NCBI GenBank assembly: GCA_027484145.1
Contig: JAIXUH010000026.1
Location: 372,001 to 436,000 of the forward strand
Direction of reading: 5' to 3'
Source of the DNA: Rhodobacter sp.
Lineage (GTDB): Bacteria; Pseudomonadota; Alphaproteobacteria; Rhodobacterales; Rhodobacteraceae
DNA: 64,000 nt
Shown here: positions 25,083 through 32,447 of the stretch, in pieces
Position numbering within the stretch: position 1 is the stretch's first letter
Layout of the letters: every line of letters starts with the position of its first letter
The notes under the pieces: model-generated
The model's input: only the letters and a program-made list of their open reading frames with translations
Database searches by the model: none
Told to the model about the DNA's origin: nothing
Position numbers and translations under genes: made by a program

Positions 25083-25225
25083 GATCTCTGCCTCCAATTT
25101 TGCCGCGCGTTCACCGCCCGGTCTGCAGTTCGACACAAATTTGCAAATAAACTCTGTCGTTTCAATGTCCGTTAAAGCTAATTAGGGAAACAGTGACTCG
25201 TCTGCTTGGGTGAACCGTCGCGTAA

Positions 25226-26803
25226 ATGGCAAAGATCGCCTACATTCTGCTAACGCACAAAGACCCGGATGGAATCATCGCGCAGGCTGAACGCCTGTCG
25301 GCGGGTGGGGACTATGTAGCGATTCACTTTGATGCCCGCGCCTCGCAGGCTGATTTTGACCGTATTCATACGACGCTGAAATCCAACACGAATGTCGTGT
25401 TCACCAAGACGAGAGTGAAGTGCGGCTGGGGCGAATGGAGCCTTGTCGAAGCCTCGCTTCTGGCGGTGCAGGCGGCGGTCGATACCTTTCCGCGCGCCAC
25501 GCATTTCTACATGCTGTCGGGCGACTGCATGCCCATCAAGTCGGCCGAATACGCCCATGCCTTTCTGGACCGCGATGATGTGGACTACATCGAGTCGGTC
25601 GATTTCTTCAACTCGGACTGGATCAAGACGGGCATCAAGGAAGAACGGCTGATCTATCGGCATATCTTCAACGAACGCACGAACAAGGAATGGTTCTATC
25701 GGTCCATGACCCTGCAGCGCAAGCTGGGGCTGACGCGCAAGGTGCCGGCGGACATCCAGATGCAGATCGGAAGCCAATGGTGGTGCCTGCGGCGGCGCAC
25801 GATCGAATGGATCCTCGACTTTACCCGCGACCGGCGCGATGTGATGCGGTTTTTCCGCACGACGTGGATCCCGGACGAGACGTTCTTTCAGACGCTGGTT
25901 CGGCATCTGGTGCCCGAGCATGAGATTCGCACCCGGACGCTGACCTTTCTTATGTTCACCGATTACGGCATGCCGGTGACCTTCTACAACGATCACTACG
26001 ACCTGTTGTTGTCCCAGGACTATCTGTTTGCTCGCAAGATCAGCCCCGACGCGCGAGAGTTGAAGGAGCGTCTGGGCAAGCTTTACACCACCCGTGGGGT
26101 GCGCTTTCAAATCTCCAACGAAGGCCGCAGCCTGTTCAAGTTCCTGACAGGGCGGGGTCGGATCGGCCGCCGTTTTGCCCCGCGCTTTTGGGAACGTGAA
26201 TCCACGGTGGGCCGCGAACGCCAACTGATGATGGTCACCTGCAAGAAGTGGCACGTGGCCAAGCGCATGGTGGACCGGGTGCGTCAGGTCACGAACATGC
26301 CCGCCATCGACTATCTGTTCAACGAAGCAGCCACCGACCTGCCCGATCTGGGTGGGATTCAGTCTACGCTGGAAAAGCGCACCCGGCATCGGCGGGCGCT
26401 GGTGCGGATGCTGTTTGACTATTGGCAGACCGACAAGCTGATCTTCTGCATTGATCCGGCGAATGTGGACCTGATGCAGGATTTTTACACCGACAAGGCT
26501 GCCGTGCGTTTGCTGGAAATCGAGTGTGACTTCACCGATGACTATCTGATCGGCCATGCCCGCCGCGTGGGTCTGGCAGGGGACCGGACGCCGCAGGAAA
26601 CCATTGACCGTTTGCTGCCGACCATCCGCTATGACGTGAAGTTTGAAAGCGACCGTATCCGCGACGCGGGCTTTCGCGGGTTCTACCGCATCCGCGAGGC
26701 GGCGAGTGCGGATGAAAACACCACTCCGCTGGCCGAGTTTCTGGATGTGCCGGTCGAAAAGGCGCGTGAGATCGCGGCCACCCCCTACCTGTTTACCGAT
26801 TAA
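25226..26803 (+). CDS. GT14 family beta-1,6-N-acetylglucosaminyltransferase-like protein with DUF5928-type C-terminus
   Basis: 525 aa. The amino-terminal half is a core-2/I-branching (GT14) domain: AYILLTHKDPDGI, YVAIHFDARAS, CGWGEWSLVEASLLAV, HFYMLSGDCMPIKS, IGSQWWCLRRRTIEWI and a WIPDETFFQTLV acidic motif. The carboxy-terminal half (from about 320) is an alpha/beta domain found in Rhodobacteraceae homologues (DUF5928 as I recall it). It probably builds a branched surface glycan with the divergent sulfotransferase. Confidence 0.86.
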   Translation: MAKIAYILLTHKDPDGIIAQAERLSAGGDYVAIHFDARASQADFDRIHTTLKSNTNVVFTKTRVKCGWGEWSLVEASLLAVQAAVDTFPRATHFYMLSGDCMPIKSAEYAHAFLDRDDVDYIESVDFFNSDWIKTGIKEERLIYRHIFNERTNKEWFYRSMTLQRKLGLTRKVPADIQMQIGSQWWCLRRRTIEWILDFTRDRRDVMRFFRTTWIPDETFFQTLVRHLVPEHEIRTRTLTFLMFTDYGMPVTFYNDHYDLLLSQDYLFARKISPDARELKERLGKLYTTRGVRFQISNEGRSLFKFLTGRGRIGRRFAPRFWERESTVGRERQLMMVTCKKWHVAKRMVDRVRQVTNMPAIDYLFNEAATDLPDLGGIQSTLEKRTRHRRALVRMLFDYWQTDKLIFCIDPANVDLMQDFYTDKAAVRLLEIECDFTDDYLIGHARRVGLAGDRTPQETIDRLLPTIRYDVKFESDRIRDAGFRGFYRIREAASADENTTPLAEFLDVPVEKAREIAATPYLFTD

Positions 26804-26814
26804 GGGCAAACCCC

Positions 26815-27180
26815 ATGCGCTATGACCCCACCAACATTTTCGCCCGTATCCTGCGCGGTGAAATCCCCAACAAGACCATTCTGGAAACCGCCCATACGCT
26901 GGCCTTTCACGACATTCACCCGCAGGCCCCGGTGCATGCGCTGGTGATCCCCAAGGGAGCTTACGTCGATTTTGCAGATTTCGCGGCGAATGCGACGGCG
27001 GAAGAACTGGTCGATTTCCACCGCACATCCGCCAAGGTCTGCGAGATGCTGGGCCTTGCCCCCGGTGACGGTTTTCGCGGCATCACCAATGCCGGGGTGA
27101 ACGGCATGCAAGAGGTGCCGCATTATCACCTGCACCTGCTGGGCGGCCGTGTGCTGGGGCGGTTGGTCGAAAAGGCCTGA
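26815..27180 (+). CDS. HIT family hydrolase
   Basis: 121 aa. Histidine-triad motif VPHYHLHLLGG near the carboxy terminus and an amino-terminal IFARILRGEIPNKT, as in HINT-type nucleoside phosphoramidases. Acts on adenosine phosphoramidates. Begins 11 bases after the GT14 gene. Normal length for the family. Confidence 0.95.
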   Translation: MRYDPTNIFARILRGEIPNKTILETAHTLAFHDIHPQAPVHALVIPKGAYVDFADFAANATAEELVDFHRTSAKVCEMLGLAPGDGFRGITNAGVNGMQEVPHYHLHLLGGRVLGRLVEKA

Positions 27181-27245
27181 ACCCGCAGCTTTCGGGTCGC
27201 GCGGGCGGGCCGGGCGGGCGAATGTCCTGTAAAAGGAGATTTGCC

Positions 27246-27710
27246 ATGCCCATTCGCTTTACCCCCATCGAAACCGATCTTGTGCGCCGCTATCGATCTG
27301 GCGGGGCAGATGCCAACGGCCAAGCGCCAGAGCACGCAGTATCAGACGGTGACGGCAACCCGTGTCGCCATTGCCTGTCCATGATCCCTGAAGGCGCGGG
27401 GATGCTGGTTCTGGCGCACCGCCCCTTTGCCACCGTGCAGCCATATGCCGAAGTGGGGCCGATCTTCCTGTGTGCCGATGCTTGTCAGGCCGGGGGCGGG
27501 GCAGATTTGCCCGCGATGCTGACCAGCCCCGACTATATTGTACGGGGCTATGGCGCGGATGAGCGGATCATCTATGGCACAGGCGGCGTTGTGGCGCGCG
27601 ATGCCATCATCGACCGGGCCGCGACGCTGTTGGCCGACCCAAAGGTGGCTGCAGTGCATGTGCGCTCGGCGCGGAACAATTGTTTTCAGGTGCGGATCGA
27701 CCGCAGCTAG
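27246..27710 (+). CDS. DUF1203 family protein
   Basis: 154 aa. PCRHCLSMIPEGAGMLVLAHRPF and the ending HVRSARNNCFQVRIDR are the conserved parts of DUF1203; several cysteines suggest metal binding. ATG 27246 follows AAAAGGAGATTTGCC; an earlier in-frame ATG (27222) is upstream of this site. Function of the family unknown. Confidence 0.88.
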   Translation: MPIRFTPIETDLVRRYRSGGADANGQAPEHAVSDGDGNPCRHCLSMIPEGAGMLVLAHRPFATVQPYAEVGPIFLCADACQAGGGADLPAMLTSPDYIVRGYGADERIIYGTGGVVARDAIIDRAATLLADPKVAAVHVRSARNNCFQVRIDRS

Positions 27711-27722
27711 AATGCTGCCACT

Positions 27723-28313
27723 TCAGCGTCGGAACGGGCTGGGCCGCCGCCCCGCCTGTGCCGAGGACACAACATCCTGAATGCGTTTGTCGCGGGTCTG
27801 GTCGGTCTTTCCCGTCTTGATCCATTCCAGCGTGCCGCGCCGCACGCTGCGGGGCAGGGCCTCCCAAAAGCTGCGTTGCCCTGCAGCGTCAAGGGCGGCC
27901 AACAAATCGGGCGGCGCAATCAGGGCGTCGACGTCGTTCAGAAAGTCCCACTGGCCATTTGCCTGTGCGATGGCAATTTTGGCTTCACCCGCCGGGGTCA
28001 TCTGCCCCGACGCGCGGGCGCGTTCGACATGCGCCTTGTTGATCGCTGACCACGCTGATTTCGGATTGCGCGGCGCAATCAAGATCATGCTGCGGTCAGC
28101 GTCCAATGCGCGGGTCACGCTGTCGATCCAGCCCCAGCACAGCAGTTCTTCGACACAAGGCTCATAGGCCAGATAATCGGGGTGATGGCGCTTGAAGGTT
28201 GCCAGCCAGACGGATTTGGCGGTGGCATGGTTTTGGGCCAGCCAGTCGCGCAGGTCGGCGCGGGCGCGGATGGTCATGATCGGGGCATCATCAGCGGCTG
28301 CCATTCTGATCAT
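27723..28313 (-). CDS. YdeI/OmdA-associated family protein, copy 1
   Basis: 196 aa. RADLRDWLAQNHATAKSVWL, CVEELLCWGWIDSVTRALD, and SAWSAINKAHVERARASGQM are the YdeI/OmpD-associated signature; the tail is basic (QAGRRPSPFRR). Homologues confer peptide or bacteriocin resistance in some bacteria, mechanism unclear. The start at 28313 overlaps the end of the mmcQ-like gene by 23 bases, so the pair is translationally linked. ATG 28277 is the alternative. Confidence 0.85.
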   Translation of the reverse strand: MIRMAAADDAPIMTIRARADLRDWLAQNHATAKSVWLATFKRHHPDYLAYEPCVEELLCWGWIDSVTRALDADRSMILIAPRNPKSAWSAINKAHVERARASGQMTPAGEAKIAIAQANGQWDFLNDVDALIAPPDLLAALDAAGQRSFWEALPRSVRRGTLEWIKTGKTDQTRDKRIQDVVSSAQAGRRPSPFRR

Positions 28314-28650
28314 CCCACGCCTTCAGCCAGCGTTTGGGGGCCGCATCGCGCCATTGCCGGATCAGGCGCGCGCGAGCCCAGTCGGGCTCAATCCGCCCGG
28401 CCCGCACAAGGACCAACGGATACGCGGCATAGTGCGGGTGCAGGAAAAACGTGTCCGGGTCGGCCTGCATCAGCATGTCGCGCTCGTCCCGGTCGGCCTT
28501 GAACACGGCGGCGTCCTCATAGGCGGACCAATAGCACCACATCTTGCCATGGGCCTTCAATGCCTCATGCCCCCACGGGGTCGCCAGCGTGATCTGCGGC
28601 AGGTTCAAGGACAAGGCAAAGTCGCGCAACTGCGGCCAATCCCGGATCAT
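28291..28650 (-). CDS. MmcQ/YjbR family DNA-binding-like protein
   Basis: 119 aa. WPQLRDFALSLNLPQITLA, PWGHEALKAHGKMWCYW, and FKADRDERDMLMQADPDTFF are typical of the CyaY-like YjbR fold. Start ATG 28650 is nine bases after AGAGGA; a GTG at 28659 would add three residues. Lies between two YdeI paralogues on the same strand. Confidence 0.9.
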   Translation of the reverse strand: MIRDWPQLRDFALSLNLPQITLATPWGHEALKAHGKMWCYWSAYEDAAVFKADRDERDMLMQADPDTFFLHPHYAAYPLVLVRAGRIEPDWARARLIRQWRDAAPKRWLKAWDDQNGSR

Positions 28651-28684
28651 CTTGTGCACTCCTCTGCCTGTGTTGCCCTTCGGT

Positions 28685-29251
28685 TCAGGAATGGAAGCGT
28701 TCGCCCCGCGTCAGCATCGCGATAAAGTCGGCAATGCGTTTGGCGCGGGTTTCAGGACGCTTAGCCGTGGTCAGACGGTAATAGATCGCATAGCGGTTCT
28801 TGGCATCATATCCGGCCAAGGTTGTGCGGGCCGTTTGCGGGGCGGCGGCAAGGGCGGCCAGAAAATCCTCTGGCAGGTCTGCGGATTTCTGCCCCTTGTA
28901 AGCGGCGTCCCAGCGGCCATCGGCCTGTGCGGCGGCCACCTGCTGCAAACCGGGGGCCTGCATCCAGCCGCCTGCGATCAGCCGTTCCGCCGTGGCGCGG
29001 TTCTTGTCAGACCACAGGCTGCGCGGCGCACGCGGAGTGAACCGTTGCAGCCAGTGGGTTTCGCTTTCGGCCTTTTTGACGCCGTCGATCCAGCCCCAGA
29101 CCAAAGCCTCTTCCACTGCCTGATCCCAGTCGATCGAGGGGATGCCCGTTTTCTTTTTGGCCAGACGCAACCATGCCTCGGGTGCGGTGGCGTGGCGCAT
29201 TTCCAGCCAATCCCCCCATTCCTGCGGCGTGGCAAACGACAGGGGGCGCAT
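28685..29251 (-). CDS. YdeI/OmdA-associated family protein, copy 2
   Basis: 188 aa paralogue of the gene at 27723: QEWGDWLEMRHATAPEAWLR, VEEALVWGWIDGVKKAES, PRSLWSDKNRATAERLIAGG, and a carboxy-terminal EDFLAALAAAPQTARTTL helix pair. Its ATG overlaps the TGA of polA (ATGA), so it is translated from the polA transcript. Diverged from copy 1 by well over half of its residues. Confidence 0.87.
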   Translation of the reverse strand: MRPLSFATPQEWGDWLEMRHATAPEAWLRLAKKKTGIPSIDWDQAVEEALVWGWIDGVKKAESETHWLQRFTPRAPRSLWSDKNRATAERLIAGGWMQAPGLQQVAAAQADGRWDAAYKGQKSADLPEDFLAALAAAPQTARTTLAGYDAKNRYAIYYRLTTAKRPETRAKRIADFIAMLTRGERFHS

Positions 29252-32037
29252 CAGTGCGCCTCGGCCCAGTTGCGGCCCTGACCGGCCTCGACCGTCAGCT
29301 TGACCGAAAGATCGACGGCAGGGCTTGCTGCCCCTTCCATCACATCGCGGGCAATCGGGATCAGGCTATCCACCGCATCCTCGGCCACTTCGAACAAAAG
29401 CTCGTCATGCACCTGTAGCAGCATCTTTGCGTCCAGCCCGGCAATGGCAGCGGGCATGCGGATCATGGCGCGGCGGATCACATCGGCGGCGGTGCCCTGA
29501 ATCGGGGCGTTGATCGCGGCGCGTTTGGCAAAGCCAGCGGCAGGGCCTTTGGCGTTGATTTCTGGCGTATGAATTTTGCGACCAAACAGGGTCTGCACAA
29601 AGCCATTTGCCTGCGCAAACTTTACCGTTTCCGACATATACTCCTTGATCCCCGGGAACCGCTCGAAATAGCGGTCGATGAATCCCTGCGCTTCGGCCCG
29701 GGGAATCCGCAGGTTGCGCGCAAGGCCAAAACCGGAAATGCCATAGATCACGCCAAAGTTGATGGCCTTGGCCTGACGGCGCACCATCGGGTCCATCCCC
29801 TGCACGGGCACACCGAACATCTCGGACGCGGTCATGGCGTGAATGTCGATGCCATCCTTGAACGCCTGCCGCAGCGCCGGAATGTCAGCGATATGCGCCA
29901 GAATGCGCAACTCGATCTGGCTATAGTCGAGCGACACCAGAACCCGCCCTTTGGGGGCTACAAAGGCCTCGCGGATACGGCGGCCTTCCTCGGTGCGGAC
30001 CGGAATGTTCTGCAAGTTCGGGTCGGTTGAGGACAAACGCCCTGTGACCGCGCCCACCAGCGAGTAAGACGTGTGCACCCGTCCGGTTTCGGGGTTGATG
30101 TGGTCTTGCAGTGCGTCGGTATAGGTGGATTTGAGCTTGGACAATTGCCGCCAATCCAGCACGCGGCCGGGCAATTCATGTTCAGTCGCCAGATCTTCAA
30201 GGATGTCGGCCCCCGTGGCATAGGCCCCTGTCTTGCCCTTTTCACCGCCCGGCAGGCCCATCTTGTCAAACAGGATCTCGCCCAGTTGCTTGGGGCTGCC
30301 CACGTTGAACTTTTCGCCTGCCAGCGACTGAATCTCATCCTCCAACTGCGCCATTTTTTGCGAGAATGCGTTGGACATCCTGCTGAGGACATCTCGGTCC
30401 ACCTGAATCCCCGCCATTTCCATCCGGGCCAGCACCGGCACCAGCGGGCGTTCCAGCGTTTCATAAACCGTGGTCACGCGCGATTTGTGCAGGTTGGGCT
30501 TCAGAATTTGCCATAGGCGGAGCGTCACATCGGCATCTTCGGCGGCGTATTTCACCGCATCATCCACCGCCACCCGGTCGAAGGTCACCATCGCCTTGCC
30601 CGACCCAAGAAGCGATTTGATCGGGATCGGCACATGCCCCAAATGCTGTTCGGACAGGGCATCCATCCCGTGGCCGTTCAGACCTGCCGAGGTGGCATAG
30701 GACATCAGCATGGTGTCATCGACCGGGGCCACGGTCACCCCGTGGCGCGCGAAAATCTTCCAGTCATATTTCATGTTTTGGCCGATTTTCAGAATGGCCG
30801 GGTCTTCCAGAACGGGCTTCAACGCTGTCAGCACCTGTTCCAGCGGCAATTGCCCCGCCACAAGGTCGCTTGAGCCGAACAGATCGCCACCACCCTGACG
30901 GTGGCCAAGGGGAATATAGGCGGCCCTGCCTGCATCGACGCAAAGCGAAATGCCCACCAGTTCAGCACGCATCTCATCAAGGCTGGTGGTTTCGGTGTCT
31001 ACCGCCACATGGCCCACATCGCGGATGCGCGCGATCCATCGGTCGAGCGCGGCAAGATCGGTGATCTTTTCATAGGCGGCATGGTCAAAGGGCAGTTGCG
31101 CAGGGGCGCTGACGGGCGCGGCCTCGACCACCTCAGCAACGGGTATGGCGACCTTCAGCCGTTCCGACACCCGCCGCGTCAGAGTGTTGAACTCCATCTC
31201 CTTCAGAAAGCCCAACAACTTTTCCGCCTCGGGCTTCACCACCTCCAACGCGTCCAGCGTCACGTCCAGAGGAGTGTCTTCCTTCAGCGTCACCAACTGG
31301 CGCGAGATTCGGATCAGATCGGCATTCGCCATCAAGGCTTCGCGCCGCTTGGGCTGCTTGATCTCTTCCGCGCGGGCCAGCAGGGTATCCAGATCGCCAT
31401 ATTCCTGAATCAACAGCGCCGCCGTTTTCAGGCCGATGCCCGGCGCGCCCGGCACGTTGTCAACGCTGTCACCTGCCAGCGACTGCACATCCACAACGCG
31501 GTCGGGGGCGACGCCGAATTTCTCGAACACCTCATCCGGGCCGATCATGCGGTCTTTCATCGGATCGCGCATGTCGATGCCGGGGCCGACCAGTTGCATC
31601 AGGTCCTTGTCGGAAGAGATGATCGTGGCCGTTCCCCCCGCCGCCACCGCGAGGCGGGCCAAGGTCGCGATGATGTCGTCGGCCTCATAGCCTTCGGTTT
31701 CAAGGCAGGCCACGTTGAAGGCCCGCGTCGCCGCACGGGTCAGCGGGAACTGCGGGCGCAAATCCTCGGGCGGTTCGGGGCGGTTGGCCTTGTACAGCGG
31801 GTAGATGTCGTTGCGAAAGGTCTTGGATGAATGGTCGAACACCACCGCAATATGTGTGGCAGCGTCCTTGCCCCGGTCCTTTGAGATTTCGTTCCACAAG
31901 ATGTTGCAAAAACCCGCAACAGCACCCACGGGCAGGCCATCCGATTTGCGCGTCAGGGGCGGCAGGGCGTGATAGGCACGGAAGATATAGGCCGACCCGT
32001 CGATCAGATGCAGGTGGTGCCCCTTGCCGAATGCCAT
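29251..32037 (-). CDS. polA: DNA polymerase I
   Basis: 928 aa, the same length as the E. coli enzyme. The 5'-nuclease domain begins HHLHLIDGSAYIFRAYHAL with later DMRDPMKD; the 3'-5' exonuclease retains the DxE site in VAVDTETTSLDEMRAELVG, so proofreading is likely intact; polymerase motifs A (VSLDYSQIELRILAHIAD), B (RRQAKAINFGVIYG) and C (LLQVHDELLFEV) are all present. Repairs DNA and removes RNA primers. First gene of a unit with the YdeI-MmcQ-YdeI genes downstream. Confidence 0.98.
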   Translation of the reverse strand: MAFGKGHHLHLIDGSAYIFRAYHALPPLTRKSDGLPVGAVAGFCNILWNEISKDRGKDAATHIAVVFDHSSKTFRNDIYPLYKANRPEPPEDLRPQFPLTRAATRAFNVACLETEGYEADDIIATLARLAVAAGGTATIISSDKDLMQLVGPGIDMRDPMKDRMIGPDEVFEKFGVAPDRVVDVQSLAGDSVDNVPGAPGIGLKTAALLIQEYGDLDTLLARAEEIKQPKRREALMANADLIRISRQLVTLKEDTPLDVTLDALEVVKPEAEKLLGFLKEMEFNTLTRRVSERLKVAIPVAEVVEAAPVSAPAQLPFDHAAYEKITDLAALDRWIARIRDVGHVAVDTETTSLDEMRAELVGISLCVDAGRAAYIPLGHRQGGGDLFGSSDLVAGQLPLEQVLTALKPVLEDPAILKIGQNMKYDWKIFARHGVTVAPVDDTMLMSYATSAGLNGHGMDALSEQHLGHVPIPIKSLLGSGKAMVTFDRVAVDDAVKYAAEDADVTLRLWQILKPNLHKSRVTTVYETLERPLVPVLARMEMAGIQVDRDVLSRMSNAFSQKMAQLEDEIQSLAGEKFNVGSPKQLGEILFDKMGLPGGEKGKTGAYATGADILEDLATEHELPGRVLDWRQLSKLKSTYTDALQDHINPETGRVHTSYSLVGAVTGRLSSTDPNLQNIPVRTEEGRRIREAFVAPKGRVLVSLDYSQIELRILAHIADIPALRQAFKDGIDIHAMTASEMFGVPVQGMDPMVRRQAKAINFGVIYGISGFGLARNLRIPRAEAQGFIDRYFERFPGIKEYMSETVKFAQANGFVQTLFGRKIHTPEINAKGPAAGFAKRAAINAPIQGTAADVIRRAMIRMPAAIAGLDAKMLLQVHDELLFEVAEDAVDSLIPIARDVMEGAASPAVDLSVKLTVEAGQGRNWAEAH

Positions 32038-32145
32038 GACGTCCCTCTCTTTCGCTGGTGGCGAAGTATTGCCACGATCCGGGCGTCGCTTCCACCCATG
32101 ATGATCCGGGTGTTAGGCTGCCGCAAAGCGGGCAGGGGGCGGGCG

Positions 32146-32340
32146 ATGCGGGTGGCAATCTGGGCGTTTGGCGGGTTCGTACTGGGGGCAGGGCTGACCT
32201 TTGTGATCGGCATGGCGCTGCCGGAGGTCGCACCTATTTCGCAGGCCGAAGGGGCCTATGCCATGGGCGTGGCCTTTTTCTGGACACCCCTTGGCGCCGT
32301 GATCGGTGCCATTGCCGGTGCCATTTTGGCACGGCACTAG
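32146..32340 (+). CDS. Small two-helix membrane protein
   Basis: 64 aa from ATG 32146, which follows AGGGGGCGGGCG. Two hydrophobic helices (VAIWAFGGFVLGAGLTFVIGM and the carboxy-terminal FWTPLGAVIGAIAGAIL) around a short EVAPISQAEGAY loop. Alanine/glycine-rich; no known function. Divergent from polA. Confidence 0.6.
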   Translation: MRVAIWAFGGFVLGAGLTFVIGMALPEVAPISQAEGAYAMGVAFFWTPLGAVIGAIAGAILARH

Positions 32341-32447
32341 GGTCCCGGTCCGGCGCCGGGGATGGTGGCGATGGCGCAAGGCCATGGGGGCAACGGAGAA
32401 ACGGCACGGGCCCCCGCGCCATCACAGTGCCGGCCTAACGCCGGGAC

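Noticed and set aside
25250-27028. Long minus-strand open frame opposite the GT14 gene
   Set aside because: No motif and no ribosome-binding site; shadow of high-GC coding sequence.
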